Assembly: GCA_035530135.1 (NCBI GenBank)
Contig: DATKVJ010000051.1
Location: 1 to 64,000, forward strand
Length of the DNA stretch: 64,000 bases
Direction: 5' to 3'
From: CAIYYX01 sp035530135
GTDB lineage: Bacteria > Pseudomonadota > Gammaproteobacteria > Burkholderiales > Rhodocyclaceae
The notes beneath the pieces were generated by a model. That model made no database searches. It was given only the letters and a program-made list of their open reading frames with translations, and was not told the DNA's origin. This document shows positions 1 through 7,190 of the stretch, in pieces. The position numbers and the translations under genes are program-made. Position 1 is the stretch's first letter, and each line of letters starts with the position of its first letter.

Positions 1-689
1 TTGGCGATGCCGACCAGGCCATCGACGTACATCTCGCGCAGAGCGATCATGCGGTTGATGATGGTCATGAGCTTCTTGGCGACGGGCAGGTAGAACAGGT
101 TGGCCAGGCCGACGCCGTAGATCGTGGCGACGAAGGCCACCGCGATGCCGGCGCCGAGCTTGGACGGATCGGAGAGGTTCTCCATGACGTGGATCAGGCC
201 CATCACCGCGCCCAGGATGCCGATGGTCGGGGAATAACCGCCGGCCGATTCCCACACCCGGGCGGTGAGCTTCAGCTGCGTCTCCCAGGCGCCGATCTCG
301 ACATCCAGCAAATCGCGCAGGCGCTCCGGCTCGGCGCCATCGACCAGGAGGCGCAGCCCCTTCTGGTCGAACGGATCCGTCAGCTGCTCGATCTCCGCCT
401 CCAGCGCCAGCAGCCCTTCCTTGCGCGCCATCAGGCTCCAGCGGGTGATCCTGTTGATGCGAAAGCCGGGCGACAGCGGCGGCGGCAACAGCACCCACAC
501 GCCCATTTTTATGCTGGAGACGAACACCGACAGCGGGCTTTGCAGCATCACCGCACCGAGGGTGCCGCCGATGACGATGAGCATCGCGGTGGGCTGCACC
601 AGCGAGGCGATATTGCCGCCCTCGAGCACCTGCCCGCCGACGATGGCTCCGATACCCAGGATGAAGCCGAAAATGCTGATGATGTCCAT
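1..689 (-). CDS. motC: Flagellar motor stator protein, MotA/MotC type (partial)
   Basis: This is the N-terminal 229 residues of a MotA/PomA-family stator protein; the gene runs off the left edge of the window. The start ATG is at 689, right after the fliA stop. Visible traits are the N-terminal helix (MDIISIFGFILGIGAI), the GGTLGAV segment, the cytoplasmic stretch ARKEGLLALEAEIEQ, and a third membrane helix (GIAVAFVATIYGVGLANL). The family forms the proton- or sodium-conducting stator with a MotB/MotD partner, which should lie beyond the edge. It sits downstream of flhA-flhF-flhG-fliA, as motCD does in Pseudomonas, and differs from the separate motAB pair at 14820-16700. The MotC rather than PomA name rests on context only. 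Confidence 0.85.
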   Translation of the reverse strand, partial: MDIISIFGFILGIGAIVGGQVLEGGNIASLVQPTAMLIVIGGTLGAVMLQSPLSVFVSSIKMGVWVLLPPPLSPGFRINRITRWSLMARKEGLLALEAEIEQLTDPFDQKGLRLLVDGAEPERLRDLLDVEIGAWETQLKLTARVWESAGGYSPTIGILGAVMGLIHVMENLSDPSKLGAGIAVAFVATIYGVGLANLFYLPVAKKLMTIINRMIALREMYVDGLVGIA

Positions 690-701
690 GCGCTGTCGTC
701 C

Positions 702-1430
702 TTAAGCTCGTTTCTTGGGCGGCGCGCCGACGATGCGGCTCCTCAAGCGGACGATGGCCTGGGTGTGCAGCTGACAGACGCGCGATTCGCTCACGCCCAG
801 CACCTCGCCGATCTCGCGCAGATTGAGTTCCTCCTCGTAGTACAAGGCCATCATCATTTTCTCCCGCTCCGGCAAATCCTCGATGGCGCGCACCAGAACG
901 TCGCGCATGTCCTGGCCCAGAAGCGCCGCCAGAGGATCGGGCCCCGAGGAGGCCAAGTTGCGTTCCAGGAAATCCTCGTCGCCGCGATCGCCGATATCCT
1001 CCAAATAGACCAGTTGGTGGCCGCGCGCCTCCTGCAGCATCTTCTGATAATCGGCCAGCGTCATGTCCAGCGCCTGCGCCAGCTCGCCCTCGGTCGGCGG
1101 CCGGCCGTGTTGTTGCTCCAAGGCATCGACCGCCGCCTCGATGCGGCGCATGTCGCGCCGGAGACCGCGCGGCAGCCAATCGTTCTCGCGCAGGCCGTCG
1201 AGCATGGCGCCGCGGATGCGTTGCGCGGCGTAGGTCTCGAACTGGGCGCCGAGACCGTCCTCGAAGCGGCCGACGGCATCGAGCAGGCCGAGCATACCGT
1301 TCTGGATCAGATCTTCGACTTGCACGCTGGGCGGCAGCTTCGCCATCAGGTGATAGGCGATGCGCTTGACCAGCGGCGCGTACTGCGAGACGAACTGATC
1401 CTTGTCCAGGACCCCTTGGGCGTTGTACAT
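702..1430 (-). CDS. fliA: RNA polymerase sigma factor FliA (sigma-28)
   Basis: This 242-residue protein is the flagellar sigma factor that directs late (class III) flagellar and chemotaxis promoters. Region 2 is visible around residues 15-90 (YHLMAKLPPSVQVEDL, FETYAAQRIRGAMLDGLR). Region 3 includes RPPTEGELAQAL. Region 4 has the helix-turn-helix LREIGEVLGVSESRVCQLH near the C-terminus. Length and domain order are normal. It lies 30 bp after flhG and 12 bp before the motC-like stator gene on the same strand. Its anti-sigma factor FlgM is not in the window. No strong Shine-Dalgarno sequence precedes the ATG, so it may be translationally coupled. Confidence 0.96.
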   Translation of the reverse strand: MYNAQGVLDKDQFVSQYAPLVKRIAYHLMAKLPPSVQVEDLIQNGMLGLLDAVGRFEDGLGAQFETYAAQRIRGAMLDGLRENDWLPRGLRRDMRRIEAAVDALEQQHGRPPTEGELAQALDMTLADYQKMLQEARGHQLVYLEDIGDRGDEDFLERNLASSGPDPLAALLGQDMRDVLVRAIEDLPEREKMMMALYYEEELNLREIGEVLGVSESRVCQLHTQAIVRLRSRIVGAPPKKRA

Positions 1431-1460
1431 CGTTGTCGTTGGGCTGGCAAACCGCCCAAA

Positions 1461-2342
1461 CTATACCACCGAATCCAGCGTCGCCAAGCCGATCCGGTCG
1501 CCTCCGGGTGCTACTCCCGGCATATTGCCAAAGCCCAATGCCGGGAGGGCGAATCCGTTGCCGGGACCCTCCTCGTTCACCGGCGGCAGGCTTTGCAGCA
1601 GGGCCTCGGCCAGATTGTCGGTGACCGGCACCAGGGCCGCGCCGAGGTAGTCCAAGCGGACCTCGAGGTGCTCGCGCGCGACCCGCCGCATGTTGTCGAA
1701 AATCGCGCGCGCCTCCTCGCCGCTCCTCGCCCGGGTGATCGCCACCTGGAAGCCGTCGCGGCTGCGCTCCTGGGCGAGGCGCTTGATCAGCGCGTAGGCA
1801 TTGGTGATCGCCGAACTCTGCGCCGCCACCACCACCGTCATGTGGCGTGCCGCCAAGGCCAGCGGCGAGAGATGGCCGCCGCGGCGCATGGCCGTGTCGA
1901 TCAGCACGAAACCGACGCCGCGCTGCATTTCCTGCAGGCACTCGGCCAGGTGCGCTCGGGCGTTGGCGGCCAGCCGGCTGGCGTGGTCGAGTTCGCGGGC
2001 GGCGCGCGCCGCCGGCAAGATGCGCAATAGCGGCGCCGCCTGCAGGGTCACTTGGCGCAGCGGGCGCTCACCGTTCAAGACATTGAAGAGATCGTGGCGG
2101 GCGGTCAGGCCGAAGGCGGAAACGGCGTTGTTGGGCGCGCCGTTCTCGTCGATGATCAGCACGCCGTGGCCGGCCGCTGCCAGCGCCGCCGCGGTCTGCA
2201 CCAGGAGCGTGGTCCGGCCGCAGGCTTCGCGGCCCGAGGCGAAGGCCACCACCTGCGGGGCGCGCCCGCCGAACAGGCGGCGCAGGCCGTCCGCCTGGTC
2301 GCCCGGCCAGGGGGCGACACCGCCGCCCCGCCATTCAGACAA
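1461..2342 (-). CDS. flhG: FlhG/FleN-like MinD-family protein with degenerate P-loop
   Basis: This 293-residue ParA/MinD-superfamily protein sits directly after flhF, where FlhG (FleN), the ATPase that limits flagellar number, is normally found. The N-terminal DQADGLRRL element matches the family's DQA-x-GLRR motif. The deviant Walker A is altered: the usual SGKGGVGKT reads SGREACGRTT at residues 36-45, so both lysines are arginine. The A' box retains one Asp (LIIDENG). VLIDTAMRRGG and the AITNAYALIKRL helix are recognisable. The start is TTG at 2342, overlapping flhF by 8 bp; no ATG lies before the DQA motif. I infer weak or absent ATP hydrolysis. The fold and position are clear, the activity is not. 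Confidence 0.8.
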   Translation of the reverse strand: MSEWRGGGVAPWPGDQADGLRRLFGGRAPQVVAFASGREACGRTTLLVQTAAALAAAGHGVLIIDENGAPNNAVSAFGLTARHDLFNVLNGERPLRQVTLQAAPLLRILPAARAARELDHASRLAANARAHLAECLQEMQRGVGFVLIDTAMRRGGHLSPLALAARHMTVVVAAQSSAITNAYALIKRLAQERSRDGFQVAITRARSGEEARAIFDNMRRVAREHLEVRLDYLGAALVPVTDNLAEALLQSLPPVNEEGPGNGFALPALGFGNMPGVAPGGDRIGLATLDSVV

Positions 2343-3804
2343 GGGCGGCTCCGGCGGTCAGATTGCCGTCGCTTCGCGCGCCCGAGGAGCGGGACGCCAC
2401 CAGACCGGCCTCCTCGTTGTGCAGGCGGTGCGGCGAATGCTCGTTCGGCAGCTTGAAGGCGCGATGCAGCAGGTAGTTGCGGTTGGGCAGATACAGATCT
2501 TCGGGCACCCGCTGGCCGTTGGCGACGTAGGTCAGCAGCAGGCCGTGGCGCACCGCGACGTCGATGGCCGGCGCCAGCGAGGCGGTCTCGTCCATCTTGG
2601 TGATGATGCAGCCGGCCAGATCCTCGCCGGCGTAGGCGCGCACCACGTCGTCCAGGGTGTCGCCGCGGCTGGTGGCGTTGAGCAGCAGCAGGCGATTGAC
2701 CTCTCCCGCCTGCATCAGCATCGCCGCCTGCTCGGCCACCATCCGGTCGCGCTGGCTCATGCCGACGGTGTCGATCAGCACCATGTGCTTGTCGCGCAGG
2801 TCGGCCAGGGTGTGGCGCAGGTCTTCGCCGTCGCGCACCACGTGCACCGGCACGCCGAGGATCCGGCCGTAGATGCGCAGCTGTTCGTGGGCGCCGATGC
2901 GGTAGCCGTCGGTGGTGAGCAGCGCCAGCTTGTCGGCGCCGTAGCGCACCACGCAGCGCGCCGCGAGCTTCGCCGTGGTCGTGGTCTTGCCGACGCCGGT
3001 GGGGCCGACCAGGGCGAACACCCCGCCGCGCTCGATGATGTCGTTGTCCTCGCCCAGGGTGCGCAAGCGGCGGTTGATCGCGCCCTTCAGCCACTTCCTG
3101 GCGTCGTCAGGCGACAGATCCGGCGGCATGTCGGCGATCAGCTTGCGCGAGAGCTGTCCGGAAAAGCCGGCATCGAGCATTTCCGACAGAACCAGCGCCC
3201 GGGCCGGCTCTTGGCGCGACAGCTCGCCCCAGGCGAAGCCGGCCAGTTGGCGCTCCAAGAGCGCCTTGATCGAGGCCATCTCGCCCACCAGCTGCGCCAC
3301 CTGCAGCTGCGGCTGGGCCTGGGCCGGCCGCTCCTCGGCCGGGGCGCGCTGCTGCGGCGACGGCTGCGCAGCGGCTGCCCGCTTCGGACCGGCCGTCGAT
3401 TGGAGGGGTGCCGCGGCAACCGGCGCCTTGTCCGGTAGCGGGCGCAGGCGGGGACGTTCGGGCTGGTCCGGGACGCCCCGAGCGGCGACCGGCGACCAGG
3501 GGGCGACCCCCGGCTGCTTCTTCGACTGGGAAGACAGGCTGACGGTGTAATCGGGCGCATCCTCGGCCGGGCGGCCAGCTGCGGGACGCTGGGCCACGGC
3601 CGTTTCGCTGCGCGCTACGCCGGCCGCGACTCTCGGCGCGCCCTCCCGCGACAGCGCTGCGAGGCCGGCCTCCGACATCGCCACCATCTCGACGCCGCCT
3701 TCGACCGACTTGTTCGAGACGACGATCGCGTCGGGCCCGAATTCCTCCTTGACCCGGCGCAGACATTCGCGCGCCGTTTCGGCAAAAAAACGCTTCACGC
3801 TCAT
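2335..3804 (-). CDS. flhF: Flagellar biosynthesis GTPase FlhF
   Basis: This 489-residue SRP-type GTPase controls flagellar placement. It has a basic, proline/alanine-rich N-terminal B region (residues about 1-190) that begins MSVKRFFAETARECLRR. The NG GTPase domain follows, with G1 GPTGVGKTTTTAKL, the TTDGYRIGAHEQL switch, DTVGMSQRD and TKMDETASL. The start ATG overlaps the flhA stop (ATGA), which indicates translational coupling. It precedes flhG by an 8-bp overlap. FlhF and FlhG normally act as a pair that sets polar flagellar position and number; here the partner FlhG has a degenerate P-loop. Confidence 0.96.
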   Translation of the reverse strand: MSVKRFFAETARECLRRVKEEFGPDAIVVSNKSVEGGVEMVAMSEAGLAALSREGAPRVAAGVARSETAVAQRPAAGRPAEDAPDYTVSLSSQSKKQPGVAPWSPVAARGVPDQPERPRLRPLPDKAPVAAAPLQSTAGPKRAAAAQPSPQQRAPAEERPAQAQPQLQVAQLVGEMASIKALLERQLAGFAWGELSRQEPARALVLSEMLDAGFSGQLSRKLIADMPPDLSPDDARKWLKGAINRRLRTLGEDNDIIERGGVFALVGPTGVGKTTTTAKLAARCVVRYGADKLALLTTDGYRIGAHEQLRIYGRILGVPVHVVRDGEDLRHTLADLRDKHMVLIDTVGMSQRDRMVAEQAAMLMQAGEVNRLLLLNATSRGDTLDDVVRAYAGEDLAGCIITKMDETASLAPAIDVAVRHGLLLTYVANGQRVPEDLYLPNRNYLLHRAFKLPNEHSPHRLHNEEAGLVASRSSGARSDGNLTAGAALV

Positions 3805-5882
3805 GACTTCGCTCCAATGATCGTCGTGACTCTAATCGTGCGCGAATCCGGCACCTCGGCATTCGCGATGACCCGCAGCTGGGGCACGGCCCGCCGGAGG
3901 AAGCGCGACAACAGCCAGCGCAGGTGACCCGGGACCAGCAATGCGGCCGGCAGCCCGGCCTCTTCCTGACGCTGCGCGGCGGCGGCGGTCTCGCGCAGCA
4001 GCGTGTCGGCGAGCCCGGGCTCGATGCCGCTGGCGTCGCCGCCGCCTTGCACGGCTTGGCCGAGAATGCGTTCGAGGCCCGGCTCGATGGCCATCACCTG
4101 CAGTTCGCTGGTACCGGGGAACAACTGCTGGACGATGGCCCGGCCCAGCGCGATGCGCACCTGGGTGGTGAGATCGAGCGGGTCCTGGCTGCGCGGCGCC
4201 TGTTCCGCCAGGGTCTCGATGATGGTGCGCATGTCGCGGATATTGACGCTCTCCTCGAGCAGGTTTTGCAGCACCCGCTGCACCACCGAGAGCGAGAGCT
4301 GCTTGGGCACCAGATCCTCGACCAACTTGGGCGCGTCCTTGGCGATGTGGTCGAGCAGAGCCTGGGTCTCCTGACGGCCGAGGAGCTCCGCCGCGTGCGA
4401 CAGGATCACGTGATTGAGATGGGTGGCGACCACGGTGCCGGCATCGACCACCGTGTAGCCCAAGGCGTGCGCCTGCTCGCGCAGGCCGGGATCGATCCAG
4501 ATCGCCGGCAGGCCGAAGGCCGGATCGGTGGTCGCCGTTCCCGGCAGGGAACCGGCGACCCGCCCCGGATTGATCGCCAGATGCATGCCCGGGTAGGTCT
4601 CGCCGACGCCGAGCTCGACGCCCTTCATGGTGATCCGGTAGCCGTTGGGCTTGAGCTCCAGGTTGTCGCGGATATGCACCGGAGCCGCCAGGAAACCGAC
4701 TTCCTGGGCGAACTTCTTGCGCAGGCCGCGAATGCGTTTCAGCAGCTCCCCGTCCTGCGCCCGATCGACCAGCGGGATCAGGCGGTAGCCGACCTCGAGA
4801 CCGAGAACATCGACCGGCGCCACATCGGTCCAGCTCGCCTCCTGCGACTCCGCCGGCACCGTCTCCGCCGGGGGGGCGGCCGCCGCCGCGGGCTGGCTCT
4901 GCCGCTTCAAGGACCACCAGCCGAGGCTGCCCAGGGCGGATGCCAGCAGCAGGAAAACCAGATTGGGCATGCCGGGGATCAGGCCCAGCACGCCGAGGAT
5001 GCCGGCGGTGAGCAGCATCACCATGGGATTGCCGAAGATCTGGCCGACGAACTGCTGGCCGATGTCCTCCTCGGTGGCCACCCGGCTCACCACCAGGCCG
5101 GCGGCGGTGGAAATGATCAGCGCCGGGATCTGCGCCACCAGACCGTCGCCGATGGTCAGCAGGGTGTAGTTCTTGGCCGCCTGGGCGAAGCCCATGTCGT
5201 GCTGCAGGATGCCGACGATCAGGCCGCCGACGATGTTGATGAACAGGATCAGGATGCCGGCCACGGCGTCGCCGCGCACGAACTTGCTGGCGCCGTCCAT
5301 CGAACCGAAGAAGTCGGCCTCCTGCGAAACGACGAGGCGCCGGCGCCTGGCTTCGTCCTCGCCGATCAGGCCGGCGTTCAAGTCGGCATCGATCGCCATC
5401 TGCTTGCCCGGCATGGCGTCCAGGGTGAAGCGCGCGGTCACTTCGGCGATCCGCCCGGCGCCCTTGGTGATGACCACGAAGTTGATCACCACCAGGATCA
5501 CGAACACCACCAGGCCGACCGCGTAATTGCCGCCGACCAGGAAGTAGCCGAAGGCCTCGATCACCTTGCCGGCGGCGTCCGGCCCGGTATGCCCGTGGAG
5601 CAGCACCACCCGGGTCGAGGCGACGTTGAGCGAGAGGCGCAACAGGGTCGTGACCAGGAGCACGGTCGGGAACACCGAGAAGTCGAGCGCCTTCATGGTG
5701 TACATCGCCACCAGCAGCACCATGATCGACAGCGCGATGTTGAAGGTGAAGAAGATGTCGAGCAGGAAGGGCGGCAGCGGCAGCACCATCATCGACAGGA
5801 TCATGACGATGAGCAGCGGCGGCGCCAACTGGCGCAGGTTGCCCCGCGCGAACAGGGCCTGAAAGGCCAGGGCGCCGTTCAT
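3801..5882 (-). CDS. flhA: Flagellar type III export apparatus protein FlhA
   Basis: This 693-residue integral membrane component of the flagellar export gate has the standard length. The N-terminal half carries about eight hydrophobic helices (for example LIVMILSMMVLPLPPFLLD) and the conserved FHIPEP-type cytoplasmic loop, with MPGKQMAIDADLNAGLI and ARRRR. The C-terminal cytoplasmic export domain begins around residue 350. It overlaps the flhB stop by 4 bp (ATGA) and the flhF start by 4 bp, so flhB-flhA-flhF is one tightly coupled transcription unit. Nothing looks damaged. Confidence 0.97.
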   Translation of the reverse strand: MNGALAFQALFARGNLRQLAPPLLIVMILSMMVLPLPPFLLDIFFTFNIALSIMVLLVAMYTMKALDFSVFPTVLLVTTLLRLSLNVASTRVVLLHGHTGPDAAGKVIEAFGYFLVGGNYAVGLVVFVILVVINFVVITKGAGRIAEVTARFTLDAMPGKQMAIDADLNAGLIGEDEARRRRLVVSQEADFFGSMDGASKFVRGDAVAGILILFINIVGGLIVGILQHDMGFAQAAKNYTLLTIGDGLVAQIPALIISTAAGLVVSRVATEEDIGQQFVGQIFGNPMVMLLTAGILGVLGLIPGMPNLVFLLLASALGSLGWWSLKRQSQPAAAAAPPAETVPAESQEASWTDVAPVDVLGLEVGYRLIPLVDRAQDGELLKRIRGLRKKFAQEVGFLAAPVHIRDNLELKPNGYRITMKGVELGVGETYPGMHLAINPGRVAGSLPGTATTDPAFGLPAIWIDPGLREQAHALGYTVVDAGTVVATHLNHVILSHAAELLGRQETQALLDHIAKDAPKLVEDLVPKQLSLSVVQRVLQNLLEESVNIRDMRTIIETLAEQAPRSQDPLDLTTQVRIALGRAIVQQLFPGTSELQVMAIEPGLERILGQAVQGGGDASGIEPGLADTLLRETAAAAQRQEEAGLPAALLVPGHLRWLLSRFLRRAVPQLRVIANAEVPDSRTIRVTTIIGAKS

Positions 5883-7036
5883 TGCGGCGCCGCCTCAAGC
5901 GCGCCCGGATCCATCGCCGCCGGCACCGGCAGCGATACCGGCGGCTGCGGCGCCAGCAGCTTGCCGTCGCCGGCCATGAACTGGTTGAGCTGGTAGACGT
6001 AGGCCATCACCTCTGCCACCGCGGTGTACAGCGCGGCGGGCACCTGGTCGCCGATCTCGCTGTGGCGGTACAGGGCACGCGCCAGCGGCGGCGCCTCGAG
6101 CAGGGGCACGCCGTTTTCGGCAGCCAGTTCTCGGATTTTCTGCGCGATCAGGTTCATGCCCTTGGCCACCACCTGCGGCGCACTCATCTTCTGACTGTCG
6201 TACTTCAGGGCGACGGCATAGTGGCTCGGGTTGGTGACGACGACGTCGGCCGTGGGCACCTCGCTCATCATCCGTTTCCTGGCGAGCTCCCGCTGCTGCC
6301 GCCGGATCCGCGCCTTCACCTGGGGATCGCCCTCGCTCTCCTTGGACTCCTGGCGCAGTTCCTCCTTGGTCATGCGCATCCTGCTGTAGTACTGCCAGAG
6401 CTGGAACGGCACATCGATGCCGGCGATCAGGCCGACCCCGACGACCAGGGCCACAGCCGACGCCAGCAGCATGCTGGCGAAGCTCTGCAGGCCGGCATCG
6501 AGGGGCAGGGAGAGCAAGGCGAACAGCGATCCGACCTGGTGCACCACCACCCAGTAGGTGACGGCGCCGACCAAGGCCGCCTTCAGCACGGCCTTGACCA
6601 TCTCGGCCACGCCCTGGATGGAAAAGATCCGGCCGAGGCCCGCCAGCGGGTTCAGGCGGGAGAAATCCAGCACCAGGCCCTTGGGCGAGAACACCGCACC
6701 GCCCATCAGGAAGGGCGTGGCGATGGCGGCGGCGAGGCACAGCAGAAACACCGGCGCCGCGAGCGTCAGCGCCTGCCAGGACAGGGTCGCGAAGGTGTTG
6801 CCCATGGCATGGCTGTCGAAGGCCGCTTCGCGACCGAAGCTCAGGCCCCGGCGCATGATCGCGGCGGCATGCTGCGAGAACCAGGCGCCCATCGTCCAGA
6901 AACCCGAGACGCTCGCCAACAGCACCAGGAAGGCAGCCAGCTCGCGCGACTGCGGCACTTGCCCCTCCTCGCGCGCCCGTTCCAGGCGTCTGCCGGATGC
7001 CGGTTCGGTGCGTTCGAGATCGCTTTCTTCAGCCAC
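5879..7036 (-). CDS. flhB: Flagellar export switch protein FlhB
   Basis: This four-helix membrane protein (385 residues from the chosen start) sets export substrate specificity. I prefer the GTG at 7036 (protein VAEESDLERTEPAS, matching the family's MAEESDLERTEPAT) over the ATG at 7060. An AGGA ribosome site lies 7 bp before the GTG, whereas a palindrome sits directly before the ATG. The auto-cleavage site, usually NPTH, reads NPSH (VVVTNPSHYAVALKYD). Serine is a conservative change, so cleavage between N and P is probably kept. The leader upstream carries a 19-bp palindrome and four 12-bp tandem repeats. Confidence 0.95.
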   Translation of the reverse strand: MAEESDLERTEPASGRRLERAREEGQVPQSRELAAFLVLLASVSGFWTMGAWFSQHAAAIMRRGLSFGREAAFDSHAMGNTFATLSWQALTLAAPVFLLCLAAAIATPFLMGGAVFSPKGLVLDFSRLNPLAGLGRIFSIQGVAEMVKAVLKAALVGAVTYWVVVHQVGSLFALLSLPLDAGLQSFASMLLASAVALVVGVGLIAGIDVPFQLWQYYSRMRMTKEELRQESKESEGDPQVKARIRRQQRELARKRMMSEVPTADVVVTNPSHYAVALKYDSQKMSAPQVVAKGMNLIAQKIRELAAENGVPLLEAPPLARALYRHSEIGDQVPAALYTAVAEVMAYVYQLNQFMAGDGKLLAPQPPVSLPVPAAMDPGALEAAPQ

Positions 7037-7052
7037 AGACGGTTCCTCGCAT

Positions 7053-7071
7053 GCCGGCAATTATTGCCGGC
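7053..7071. promoter_or_regulatory. Perfect 19-bp palindrome in the flhB leader
   Basis: GCCGGCAAT-T-ATTGCCGGC is a perfect inverted repeat with 9-bp arms and one central base. It lies 17-35 bp upstream of the preferred flhB GTG start and covers the alternative ATG. It could be an operator or an RNA hairpin next to the ribosome site. No T-tract follows on the minus strand, so a terminator is unlikely. Confidence 0.5.
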
Positions 7072-7120
7072 GTGCGCTAGGGGTCAGTGCTGGAATAGAG
7101 CCGGATTACCCGGTCAATTC

Positions 7121-7168
7121 GGCTGAATGCGCGGCTGAATGCGCACCTGAATGCGCGCCTGAATGCGC
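7121..7168. repeat. Four tandem copies of a 12-bp unit between cheA and flhB
   Basis: The + strand reads GGCTGAATGCGC twice, then ACCTGAATGCGC and GCCTGAATGCGC: four exact-length 12-bp units sharing CTGAATGCGC. They fill part of the 154-bp gap between the cheA stop and the flhB start. They are noncoding with the chosen starts. Such arrays change copy number by slippage, which would alter the flhB leader length. Confidence 0.85.
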
Positions 7169-7190
7169 GCCTCGTCGGACGCCGCGAGCT

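Noticed and set aside
189..2030. A 613-residue open frame antisense to flhG and fliA
   Set aside because: Low-complexity Arg/His/Gln-rich translation, a product of high third-position GC in the real genes on the other strand.
3924..5996. A 690-residue open frame antisense to flhA
   Set aside because: It mirrors flhA, has no family signature and is rich in Asp/His/Gln; flhA is intact with a clear operon context.
7121..7168. CRISPR-like array
   Set aside because: Units are contiguous 12-bp repeats with no spacers.
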